A DNA stretch of 16,640 bases from Geodermatophilaceae bacterium (GTDB taxonomy: Bacteria > Actinomycetota > Actinomycetes > Mycobacteriales > Geodermatophilaceae). Below the pieces are notes generated by a model, which was given only the letters and a program-made list of their open reading frames with translations, was not told the origin of the DNA and ran no database searches. Shown in pieces: positions 7,472-14,421 of this stretch (position 1 is its first letter; each line of letters starts with the position of its first letter). The DNA lies in assembly GCA_013811805.1 (NCBI GenBank), contig JACCUM010000030.1, positions 1 through 16,640 of the forward strand, read 5' to 3'. The position numbers and the translations under genes are program-made.

Positions 7472-9093
7472 CCGGCCTGGGGGTCCGGGCCATTCCCATC
7501 CAACGGCGGCCGATCATCCACCTGGACAAGCGATTGGTGCGCCGCGCCCGGTCCTTGGCGCTGCTCGCCGCGGCTCCGGTGATCTCCCTGGCCAAGGCGC
7601 GAACCACGGTGTCGGTCGAGCGGGCCGTTCTGCGCTTGGCGGGACTGTCCGGCGCCGACCCCACTACCGGTGATGGCGACATCCCCTGGGTGAACCGGGT
7701 GGTCGACGCCGTGCGCGACCAGGTGGGACTGGAACACGGTGTCGCGCTGCCGGTCTGGCACGCCATGCGCGTGTACGGACACGACAGTCTGCTCGACCTG
7801 GCCGAGGCCGTCACGGCAGGCACCACCGAATTCGATCTCCCCACCGGCGCGGCGGCGGTCCGGGCGCACAACGCGGCCACCCGCGCCGCGAAGGCCGGCC
7901 TGCGTCAGATCGACCGCAACCAGGCGACCCGCGACCGACTGATCCGCACCATCGGTGACCCACCTCGGCGACCGTGGGTCTACCTGATCGTGGCCACCGG
8001 CGACATCTACGAGGACATCCCGCAAGCCCAGGCCGCAGCCCGGGCCGGCGCCGACGTGATCGCGGTGATCCGCTCGACCGGGCAGTCGCTACTCGACTTC
8101 GTACCGGAAGGCGCGACCCGCCAGGGATATGCGGGGACGTATGCCACCCAGGAGAACTTCCGGCTGATGCGGGCTGCCCTGGACGAGGTGAGCCGGGAAC
8201 TCGGCCGCTACGTCCGGCTGACCAACTACGCTTCCGGTCTCTGCATGCCGGAGATCGCCACCCTGGCCGGGCTGGAGCGGCTGGACATGATGCTGAACGA
8301 TTCGATGTACGGCATCCTGTTCCGCGACATCAACCCTCAGCGGACCTTCGTCGACCAGCGGTTCAGCCGGATGATCCACGCCCGCGCCGGGATCATCATC
8401 AACACCGGGGAGGACAACTACCTCACCACGGCCGACGCCGTCGACGACGCGCACACCGTGACCGTCAGCCAGTTGCTGAACGAGACCTTCGCGCACGAGG
8501 CCGGGCTGGAGGACTGGCAGCTCGGACTGGGCCATGCCTTCGAGATCAACCCGGACCTGCCGGATTCGTTCCGGCTGGAACTGGCCCACGCGCTGCTTGC
8601 CAGACACTTGTTCCCCGAGGCGCCGCTGAAGTGGATGCCGCCGACCAAGCACATGACCGGCGACATCTTCCGCGGCTATCTGTTGGACGGGTTCTTCAAC
8701 CTCGTGGGCGCCTTGACCGGGCAGGGAATCCTGTTGGTGGGCATGATGACCGAGGCCGTAGTCACACCCTTCCTGTCCGACCGGGATCTGGCTTTGCAGA
8801 ACGTGCGGTACGTGCTGGATGCCGCCGGCGGACTCACGGAGGACTTCCATCCGCCCCGCGGGGGATTCATCGAGAACCGCGCCAACCAGGTGCTGGCCGA
8901 GGCGGTCGGGCTGCTCGAACGGATCACTGCCGACGGCCTGCTCAACGCGATCGCCGACGGGACGTTCGGCATCACCAAGCGCCCGGCTGACCGGGGCAAG
9001 GGCCTGGACGGCGTCATCGTCAAGGCCGATGGTTATGACAACCCGGCAGTCACCTTGATGGAATCCGACCTAGGTAGGGGAGGAGGGTCATGA
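7468..9093 (+). CDS. kamD: Lysine 5,6-aminomutase, alpha subunit (KamD)
   Basis: The large, catalytic TIM-barrel subunit of the AdoCbl- and PLP-dependent mutase that moves the terminal amino group of beta-lysine (or D-lysine) from C6 to C5. The 541-residue product is close to the known anaerobe proteins in length. Highly conserved segments include STGQSLLDFVPEG (203-215), ATQENFRLMR, YGILFRDINPQRT (281-293), NTGEDNYLTT (312-321), and further on PPTKHMTGDIFRGYLLDG and GMMTEAVVTPFLSDR. The chosen start is GTG 7468, which overlaps the stop of the amidohydrolase; the frame is open far upstream, but that part is a shadow of the amidohydrolase. Its TGA overlaps the kamE ATG (ATGA), with a GGGGAGGAGGG SD just before, fitting a 1:1 subunit complex. 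Confidence 0.93.
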   Translation: MTGLGVRAIPIQRRPIIHLDKRLVRRARSLALLAAAPVISLAKARTTVSVERAVLRLAGLSGADPTTGDGDIPWVNRVVDAVRDQVGLEHGVALPVWHAMRVYGHDSLLDLAEAVTAGTTEFDLPTGAAAVRAHNAATRAAKAGLRQIDRNQATRDRLIRTIGDPPRRPWVYLIVATGDIYEDIPQAQAAARAGADVIAVIRSTGQSLLDFVPEGATRQGYAGTYATQENFRLMRAALDEVSRELGRYVRLTNYASGLCMPEIATLAGLERLDMMLNDSMYGILFRDINPQRTFVDQRFSRMIHARAGIIINTGEDNYLTTADAVDDAHTVTVSQLLNETFAHEAGLEDWQLGLGHAFEINPDLPDSFRLELAHALLARHLFPEAPLKWMPPTKHMTGDIFRGYLLDGFFNLVGALTGQGILLVGMMTEAVVTPFLSDRDLALQNVRYVLDAAGGLTEDFHPPRGGFIENRANQVLAEAVGLLERITADGLLNAIADGTFGITKRPADRGKGLDGVIVKADGYDNPAVTLMESDLGRGGGS

Positions 9094-9866
9094 GGCAGGA
9101 AACCGAGGAGCCGACCGTCATCCGGCCCTACGGTGACACGACGGGCGACGGCATGGTCCAGGTCTCGTTCACATTGCCGATGTCGCCCGGCCCCAAAGCA
9201 GAGGGCGCCGCTCTGCAGCTGGCCGGCAGGATGGGCCTCCACCCATCAATGGTGGTGCACGCCAAAGGCCTAGGTGGCGAGGATTCGGCGTACACATTCT
9301 TCGTCGTGTACGGCCGAGTCGGGCACCTGGTCGAGTTGGACAAAGTGCTCGTACGCGAACGCGAGTATCCGCTGCTGGCCGCCAAGGACGCCAACCTGGC
9401 GATCAAACGGACCTTGCATCGCAAGCTCGTCGTCCTCGGCGCCTGCATCGGCACTGACGCACACACCGTCGGAATCGATGCGATCCTCAACGTCAAGGGC
9501 TTCGCCGGGGAGAAGGGGCTCGAGTACTACCGCGAGATGAAGGTGTCAAACCTCGGCGCGCAAGTGACGGTGCCCGAACTCGTCAGCCAAGCTCGCAAGG
9601 ACCGGGCCGACGCCGTGTTGGTCTCCCAAGTCGTCACCCAACGCGATGCGCACCTTCGCAACACCCGAGAACTCGCCGCCGCATTCCGAGAAGCCATGGG
9701 GGACAACCGCCCCCTGCTGGTGGTCGGTGGTCCACGTTTCGATCCGCTGATGGCCGGCGAGCTCGGCGTCGACCGGATCTTCGGACGCGGGACCACTCCG
9801 GGAGAGGTTGCGTCCTACCTCGTCCACGCCCTCACCACGATCAAGGAGCCAGTCCGTGTCCGCTAG
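9090..9866 (+). CDS. kamE: Lysine 5,6-aminomutase, beta subunit (KamE)
   Basis: The cobalamin-binding subunit of lysine 5,6-aminomutase, 258 residues. The base-off B12 motif DxHxxG is present as D123-A-H125-T-V-G128. The lysine that forms the PLP aldimine in the clostridial enzyme (His133/Lys144, 11 residues apart) is here K136 in NVKG, again exactly 11 after the histidine. The Rossmann-like cobalamin domain continues with VSNLGAQV (the SxL-type segment), ADAVLVSQVVTQRD and VVGGPRFDP. The N-terminal ~100 residues form the dimerisation and PLP-clasp domain. It is translationally coupled to kamD. The last 11 bases overlap the kal start, and the kal SD (AAGGAG, 9843-9848) lies inside kamE. The assignment is secure. 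Confidence 0.93.
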   Translation: MRQETEEPTVIRPYGDTTGDGMVQVSFTLPMSPGPKAEGAALQLAGRMGLHPSMVVHAKGLGGEDSAYTFFVVYGRVGHLVELDKVLVREREYPLLAAKDANLAIKRTLHRKLVVLGACIGTDAHTVGIDAILNVKGFAGEKGLEYYREMKVSNLGAQVTVPELVSQARKDRADAVLVSQVVTQRDAHLRNTRELAAAFREAMGDNRPLLVVGGPRFDPLMAGELGVDRIFGRGTTPGEVASYLVHALTTIKEPVRVR

Positions 9867-10320
9867 AACTGACTTACCCCAGCCAAGGTTGACAGTTGGG
9901 CTCCGCCCGGCTACTCCGACGGTCGGCCTGACGGTCACGCACCGTCGGTATGTGCCCTACTCCCACGCCCACTACGGCGGAAATCTGGTGGAAGGCGCCT
10001 ACGCCCTGGGGCTGTTCGGAGATGTGGCGACCGAACTCGCGATCCGCACCGATGGCGACGAGTCGCTGCTGGCCGGGTATGACTCGGTCGAGATGCTCGC
10101 TCCGCTGCAAGCGGGCGACATCGTCGAGGCCAGCGCCACCCTCACCCGAATCGGCCGCCGCAGCCGGGGGGTGGACTTCGAGGCCAGGGTCGTCTGCCGG
10201 GCCGCCCCGGACCGTGGCCCGTCGGCGGCCGATGTACTCGACCCACCGCTGACGATCACCCGAGCCCGCGGCACGCTGGTGGTCCCGGATCTGCGGCTAA
10301 CTGAGGGATCTGGTGACTAA
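9856..10320 (+). CDS. kal: 3-aminobutyryl-CoA ammonia-lyase (Kal), hotdog fold
   Basis: Predicted to remove ammonia from L-3-aminobutyryl-CoA to give crotonyl-CoA, which enters beta-oxidation or butyrate-type metabolism. The 154-residue product has the strongly conserved block HYGGNLVEGAYALGLFGDVA (39-58), then RTDGDES and AGYDSVEMLAPLQAGDIVEA (73-92), as in the hotdog-fold Kal of Fusobacterium. The start is GTG 9856, seven bases after AAGGAG and overlapping the kamE stop by 11 bp. The frame continues upstream to 9808, but that is kamE in another frame. Compared with anaerobe proteins as I remember them, it has an extra N-terminal stretch of about 25 residues. It is the last gene of the operon. 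Its presence implies 3-aminobutyryl-CoA is made in the cell. Confidence 0.9.
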   Translation: MSARTDLPQPRLTVGLRPATPTVGLTVTHRRYVPYSHAHYGGNLVEGAYALGLFGDVATELAIRTDGDESLLAGYDSVEMLAPLQAGDIVEASATLTRIGRRSRGVDFEARVVCRAAPDRGPSAADVLDPPLTITRARGTLVVPDLRLTEGSGD

Positions 10321-10344
10321 CTGACTGCCGCGACACGCCGAAAA

Positions 10345-10361
10345 GTGGGTCCGGCCCCCAC
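10345..10361 (+). terminator. Possible tail-less terminator of the kdd-kal operon
   Basis: A small hairpin 25 bases after the kal stop: GTGGG (10345-10349), a 7-base loop, CCCAC (10357-10361). No U-rich tail follows. In high-GC actinobacteria tail-less hairpins can end transcription, but five base pairs are weak evidence. It might instead be part of the structured region that follows. Confidence 0.25.
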
Positions 10362-10379
10362 AGTCCGGTGCAGAACCCG

Positions 10380-10410
10380 TTGACAGCGCAAGCAAGGCCG
10401 GGAGTAGGTT
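10380..10410 (+). promoter_or_regulatory. Candidate sigma-70-type promoter upstream of lnt
   Basis: A consensus -35 TTGACA at 10380-10385 is followed, 19 bp later, by TAGGTT (10405-10410), which fits the actinobacterial -10 pattern TAnnnT. The expected transcription start is about 10417. The elements sit in the only long non-coding stretch of the window and point at lnt, giving a leader of about 400 bases. They lie between and across the arms of an 8-bp inverted repeat (GCAGAACC at 10370-10377, GGTTCTGC at 10407-10414) that could be an operator. The 19-bp spacer is longer than ideal. Confidence 0.4.
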
Positions 10411-10416
10411 CTGCGC

Positions 10417-10661
10417 ATCGCACAACGGGCAATCCGGGGATGACCTTCCCCTGCAGATCGGCACGTGACGTCGGCTCGTGCGCCCGCGCAGAAATGCGCG
10501 GAGCGCCTGGCCAGGGCAGGACGTTACACCGGCTGGCAGGCGAGCGTCACCCGGAATCGGTGGGAAAAGGAGAGGGTCCGGCGAGCCAGTAGACAACGGT
10601 GCCTCGGTTGCAGCCAGCAGCGACGAGGTGCCGGTCCGAAGACTTCGCCGGACCTCTTCTT
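10417..10661 (+). ncRNA. Candidate structured leader or small RNA between kal and lnt
   Basis: The 504-base stretch 10321-10824 has no credible gene; open frames across it show no recognisable protein. From the candidate promoter to 10661 it can fold into successive stems: GGGG/CCCC (10436-10439 with 10448-10451); a strong 11-bp stem with one bulged A and a GAAA tetraloop (10480-10506); a CCG-GAAT-CGG stem within 10548-10562; GCCTCG with CGAGGT (10601-10606 with 10624-10629), nesting a TGC/GCA stem; and finally the terminator-like hairpin at 10633-10654. Fragments such as GGGAAAAG and AGCCAGTAGAC recall the 3' half of cobalamin riboswitches, but the 5' core is not found. It could be a leader of lnt with attenuation, or an independent RNA of about 245 bases. 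High GC makes chance stems common. Confidence 0.3.
10633..10661 (+). terminator. Intrinsic terminator-like hairpin with U-rich tail
   Basis: GGTCCG (10633-10638) pairs with CGGACC (10649-10654); the inner CGAAG/CTTCG can extend the stem over a short bulge. It is followed by TCTTCTT. It lies about 170 bases before the lnt start, so it would either end an upstream small RNA or act as an attenuator in the lnt leader. Confidence 0.45.
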
Positions 10662-10824
10662 CCCCGATCCGACATCGCCGAGCAGCCCGAGTGCGACGAC
10701 GGCCTGGGGCTGACAGCAAGATCATCCACGCCCCATCGGTGCTCCCGTTTGGCAGATGTTGCCGCGTGCCTGGAATGCTGGTCTGCACCCCCGGCAGCAG
10801 CTCGGGGCGGCGGGAGGATCTGAG

Positions 10825-12465
10825 GTGGGCGTTGCGGCCGGGATCCGAGCCGACCCGGTGATGAGCCCCGATCCCACTTCCCGTGGTCCCAAACCGAGCC
10901 CGAGCGGGGCCGGAACATCGATGTCGGCAGTCGAGGTTGCGCGGATGCCACGGGGGGCCGCCACCGTGCTCGTCGTTCTCGGCGGCCTGGCCGCCACGCT
11001 CGCCTTCCCACCGTACGACCTCCGGATGCTGGCCATCTTGGCGCCGGCGGCGCTGGCCGTTGCGGTGCACGGACGCCGGGCGAGGTCAGGCGCTTGGCTG
11101 GGACTGGCTTCCGGACTGGCCTTCTTCGTCCCGCATCTGGCCTGGGCAGCGGAATACCTTCCCGCGTGGCCATGGCTGCTGCTGGCGCTGTGGCAGGCGG
11201 GCTACCTGGCGTTGATGGGAGTCGGCTGGGCCGTGGTCAGCCGGCTGCCGCTCTGGCCGGTCTGGATGGCCGCGCTGTGGATTGGCGGAGAGGCCCTGCG
11301 CGGGCGCTGGTTCGTGGGCGGTTTCCCTTGGGGCAGAGTCGGATTTAGCCAGCCTGATGGACCGTTCACGGCGCTTGCCGCCTTCGGGGGGGTTCCACTG
11401 GTCGGCTTCGCGGTGGCGTTGACCGGAACTCTGTTGGCCGCCACCGTGCTGTCCGCGGGCCGCCGCCAGAGCCTGCGCCTGGGCATCGCAACCCTCGCAG
11501 TACCGCTGCTGGCCGCTACCGGCTGGCTGGCCCTCGGTGAACGCTCACTGTCAGGGGAGGGCCAAGCCCAAACGAGAATCGCGATCGTCCAGGGCGATGT
11601 GCCCCAAGCCGGGTTGGATTTCAATTCTCGTCGACGGGCCGTGCTGGACAATCACGTCGAGGCGACGGTGGCCTTGGCTGCCGACGTGGCAGCCGGGCGA
11701 GGATTGCGTCCCGATCTCGTGATCTGGCCGGAGAACTCCTCCGACATCGACCCGCTCACCAACGCCGACGCGGCCGCCGCCATCGACCGGGCGGCGCGTG
11801 CAGTCGACGTACCGATTCTGGTCGGCGCCGTCCTCAACGGTCCCGGGCCGACGCAGGTCAGCAATGTCGGTGTGCTCTGGGACCCCGACACCGGGGCCGG
11901 GCAGATCTACACCAAGCGGCACCCCGTGCCCTTCGCCGAGTACATCCCGGCGCGGGGACTGCTGGAGCGGGTCACCGATCTGGTCGACATGGTCGGACGA
12001 GACTTCGTCTCCGGCAATGAGGTAGGGATCTTCGACACTGCCGGAATCCGGCTCGGGGACCTGATCTGTTTCGAGATCGCCTATGACGACCTGGTTGCCG
12101 ACGTCGTCGATGCCGGGGCCGGGGTCATCGTCGTACAGACCAACAACGCCACGTTCGGGTTCTCCGACGAGACGTACCAGCAACTGGCCATGGCACGACT
12201 GCGGGCGGTCGAGCATGGCCGGCCGGTTGTCGTTGCCTCAACCGTCGGGATCAGCGCCTTCATCGCGCCGGACGGCTCCCTGGTCCAGTCGAGCGAGCTG
12301 TTCACCCGTCAGACGTTGGTCGCCGACGTCGGACTGCGTCAGGCCGACACGATCGCCAACCGGCTCCGTGAAGGACCGGAGTGGACGTTGGTCGGCATAG
12401 GGCTCCTGGCCTGGGCGTACGGACTCGCCCGGCGCCGGTCCCCGACGCGGCCGGGCACACCATGA
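10825..12465 (+). CDS. lnt: Apolipoprotein N-acyltransferase (Lnt)
   Basis: An integral membrane enzyme that N-acylates the N-terminal diacylglyceryl-cysteine of lipoproteins. The N-terminal half is hydrophobic, with several membrane spans and the conserved GGFPWGRVGFSQ segment. The C-terminal half is a nitrilase-like domain with the Glu-Lys-Cys triad: E303 in IWPENSSD, K364 in YTKRHPVPFAEY and C415 in LICFEIAYDD (numbered from GTG 10825). I prefer GTG 10825 because GGGAGG (10812-10817) lies seven bases upstream. ATG 10861 and ATG 10921 are alternatives, and 10921 would give positions closest to the E. coli residues (267, 335, 387). The extra N-terminus is Pro/Gly-rich. Its TGA overlaps the ppm ATG. 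In mycobacteria the equivalent Lnt and Ppm parts are joined in one protein; here they are separate but coupled. Confidence 0.9.
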   Translation: MGVAAGIRADPVMSPDPTSRGPKPSPSGAGTSMSAVEVARMPRGAATVLVVLGGLAATLAFPPYDLRMLAILAPAALAVAVHGRRARSGAWLGLASGLAFFVPHLAWAAEYLPAWPWLLLALWQAGYLALMGVGWAVVSRLPLWPVWMAALWIGGEALRGRWFVGGFPWGRVGFSQPDGPFTALAAFGGVPLVGFAVALTGTLLAATVLSAGRRQSLRLGIATLAVPLLAATGWLALGERSLSGEGQAQTRIAIVQGDVPQAGLDFNSRRRAVLDNHVEATVALAADVAAGRGLRPDLVIWPENSSDIDPLTNADAAAAIDRAARAVDVPILVGAVLNGPGPTQVSNVGVLWDPDTGAGQIYTKRHPVPFAEYIPARGLLERVTDLVDMVGRDFVSGNEVGIFDTAGIRLGDLICFEIAYDDLVADVVDAGAGVIVVQTNNATFGFSDETYQQLAMARLRAVEHGRPVVVASTVGISAFIAPDGSLVQSSELFTRQTLVADVGLRQADTIANRLREGPEWTLVGIGLLAWAYGLARRRSPTRPGTP

Positions 12466-13232
12466 GCGAGTCTTTGGAACGGGTTCTCGTGGTGATCCCC
12501 ACCTTTGACGAGATCGAGAATCTCGAGTCGATCCTGGCCCGCACTCGAGCGGCCAATCCGGCTGTGGACATCCTGGTGGTCGACGACTCGAGCCCGGATG
12601 GGACCGGAGAGCTCGCCGATCGGGTTGCCGTCGGGGACGAGCGGATCCACGTCCTGCACCGGGCGGAGAAAGTCGGGCTGGGACCGGCCTATCTGGCGGG
12701 TTTCGCCTGGGGTCTGGATCGGGAATACGACGTGCTCGCGGAAATGGACGCCGATGGCTCGCACGCCCCCGAGCAACTCCCGGACCTGCTGCACGCCTTG
12801 TCCGAGGCCGAGGCCGACCTCGTGATCGGATCGCGGTATGTGCCGGGCGGTGAGGTCCGCGGCTGGGCTACCTGGCGTCTGCTGCTCTCCCGCGGTGGGA
12901 ACCGCTACGCGCGCACGATGCTCCGACTTCCGGTCCACGACGCAACCGGGGGATTCCGTGCGTACCGCGCGGACGTCGTAGGTGAATTGCACCTGGACGA
13001 CATTTCCAGCGCTGGGTATTGCTTCCAGGTGGATATGGCCTGGCGAACCTGGAGAGCCGGCTACGACATCGTCGAAGTACCGATCGCCTTCACCGAACGG
13101 ACGCTGGGCAGGAGCAAGATGAGCGCCTCGATCGTTGGAGAAGCACTGGTCCGTGTGGGCTGGTGGGGCTTGCGCAACCGCAGCCGCGGTGCGCGCGCTC
13201 TGGCCATCGCAAGCCGGAGGGAGCGTTCATGA
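12462..13232 (+). CDS. ppm1: Polyprenol monophosphomannose synthase (GT2, DPM1-like)
   Basis: A 256-residue family 2 glycosyltransferase that transfers mannose from GDP-mannose to polyprenyl phosphate, giving the donor used for lipoglycans and O-mannosylated proteins. The N-terminus reads RVLVVIPTFDEIENL, with DDSSPDGT (41-48) for nucleotide binding and DADGSH (96-101) as the metal-binding DxD-type motif. GSRYVPGG and a GYCFQVDMAWR-type acceptor segment follow, as in the DPM1/Ppm1 group. There is no C-terminal membrane domain, as in the catalytic domain of the mycobacterial enzyme. It overlaps lnt by ATGA and fxsA by ATGA, so the three should be translated together. Confidence 0.9.
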   Translation: MSESLERVLVVIPTFDEIENLESILARTRAANPAVDILVVDDSSPDGTGELADRVAVGDERIHVLHRAEKVGLGPAYLAGFAWGLDREYDVLAEMDADGSHAPEQLPDLLHALSEAEADLVIGSRYVPGGEVRGWATWRLLLSRGGNRYARTMLRLPVHDATGGFRAYRADVVGELHLDDISSAGYCFQVDMAWRTWRAGYDIVEVPIAFTERTLGRSKMSASIVGEALVRVGWWGLRNRSRGARALAIASRRERS

Positions 13233-13744
13233 TGCGCGCTCGATTGGGACCCATCCTCGCCGTACTGCTCGTCGCCGAGATCGCGGTCTTCATCCTGGTC
13301 GGGAGTTGGATCGGTGTCGGCTGGACCATTCTGCTGGCTCTGTTCACTTCTGCGGTGGGATTGTGGTTGTTCGGCAGGGAAGGCATGCGCGCCCTGCGGG
13401 CGTTGGGCGTGGCATCACGAGGCGGAAAGTCGCCCGGAGCCGCTGCCATCGACGCCGGCCTGGTAGCCCTCGGCGGGCTCCTGGTCTTTCTGCCGGGGTT
13501 CGTCAGTGACGTGGTGGGCCTGATGTGCCTTATCCCGGCGACCCGGCCGCTGATCCGTCGCCTGGTGATCGGGGGAGTGGCCCGCAAGTACGGCCCCGCC
13601 CGGGTGCGGTCGCGGCGACTGGATGGTGTGGAGGCTCCGCGTGGCGACCGTCCTCGGGGCACCCCTGCATCCCGACCGGCGGACGCCACAGGTTCATCCG
13701 GCGGCTCGGGACCCGGTGTCATCGAAGGAGAGATCGTTCCGTGA
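13229..13744 (+). CDS. fxsA: FxsA family membrane protein
   Basis: A 171-residue small membrane protein of the FxsA family, named for suppression of F-exclusion of phage T7 in E. coli; its cellular role is unclear. It shows three or four hydrophobic segments: about residues 7-25, 28-45 (ending LWLFGREG) and 75-105 (GLLVFLPGFVSDVVGL, the family signature, then LIPATRPLIRR). The C-terminal tail is Arg/Gly/Pro-rich and ends GVIEGEIVP, an ending common in actinobacterial FxsA proteins. ATG 13229 overlaps the ppm stop; a second ATG follows at 13232. An SD-like GGAGGGAG lies at about 13216-13223. Confidence 0.88.
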   Translation: MMRARLGPILAVLLVAEIAVFILVGSWIGVGWTILLALFTSAVGLWLFGREGMRALRALGVASRGGKSPGAAAIDAGLVALGGLLVFLPGFVSDVVGLMCLIPATRPLIRRLVIGGVARKYGPARVRSRRLDGVEAPRGDRPRGTPASRPADATGSSGGSGPGVIEGEIVP

Positions 13745-13782
13745 GTCCAGCGCGGACCTGACCACCGAGCCGCGCCAGTGTG

Positions 13783-14421
13783 ATGAATCGACGTCCCGAC
13801 GCCAGTGACCTGGCAGTAGCACGTGAGCGGACCATCCCCGACGTGATCGGGCCCGGCTTGGCCGTGCTGTTCTGTGGCATCAATCCCGGGCTGTGGTCTG
13901 GTGCGTTGGGCCAGCACTTCGCCCGACCCGGCAATCGTTTCTGGCCCACCCTGCACCGCTCCGGATTCACGCCACGGCAACTGCGGCCGGACGAGCAGAC
14001 CGAACTACTCTCGTACGGCCTGGGCGTCACCAACCTGGTCCCGCGGACGACCGCGCGCGCCGACGAGTTGGGACGAGACGAAATGGTGCTTGGAGCCGCC
14101 CGACTGCTCGGATTGGTAGCGGACTACAAACCAGCCTGGGTGGCGGTGCTCGGCGTGACCGCGTACCGGCTCGGCTTCGGACGTCCCAAGGCCAGAGTCG
14201 GCCGGCAGGAAGAGCCTTTGGCGAGGGCCGGCATCTGGGTGCTGCCCAACCCGAGCGGTCTGAACGCCCACTATCAACTCGATGCGCTGACCGACCAGTT
14301 CGCACTCCTACGCGAGGTGGCCTTCGCCGCTCACCGGTCGCCAGGCGGATCTCCGGAGGGTCAGCGACCGCCGGAGGGTCAGCGTCCGCCGCCGACATCG
14401 AGAAAGGCGCCGGTGACATAG
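13783..14421 (+). CDS. mug: G/U(T) mismatch-specific uracil-DNA glycosylase (Mug family)
   Basis: A 212-residue base-excision-repair enzyme that removes uracil or modified bases opposite guanine. Both family motifs are present: FCGINPG (GINPG at residues 32-36, the base-binding loop, with catalytic Asn) and LPNPSGLNAHY (154-164, the wedge that inserts into DNA). The segment FARPGNRFWP is also typical. ATG 13783 is preferred to the adjacent GTG 13780; the SD is weak. It begins 38 bases after fxsA on the same strand. The C-terminus is odd: residues near the end repeat PEGQRP twice, encoded by an 18-bp tandem duplication, and the last 43 bases overlap the convergent SDR gene. Confidence 0.88.
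   Translation: MNRRPDASDLAVARERTIPDVIGPGLAVLFCGINPGLWSGALGQHFARPGNRFWPTLHRSGFTPRQLRPDEQTELLSYGLGVTNLVPRTTARADELGRDEMVLGAARLLGLVADYKPAWVAVLGVTAYRLGFGRPKARVGRQEEPLARAGIWVLPNPSGLNAHYQLDALTDQFALLREVAFAAHRSPGGSPEGQRPPEGQRPPPTSRKAPVT
14353..14388. repeat. 18-bp tandem duplication at the mug / SDR convergent end
   Basis: Two adjacent copies of CCGGAGGGTCAGCGACCG (14353-14370 and 14371-14388) differ at one base (A to T in the second). The repeat codes PEGQRP twice in the Mug tail. The second copy contains the SDR stop codon (14379-14381 on the - strand). Confidence 0.85.

Noticed and set aside
10417..10661. Calling a canonical cobalamin riboswitch
   Set aside because: Only fragments resembling the 3' half are present. 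The conserved 5' core (GGGAA then GGTG with the following stem) was not found, and the match could be chance in high-GC sequence.
10297..11173. Long minus-strand open frames across the kal-lnt gap
   Set aside because: They run antisense into lnt, have Arg/Pro/Gly-rich composition with no recognisable domain, and have no supporting SD; typical shadows in high-GC DNA.
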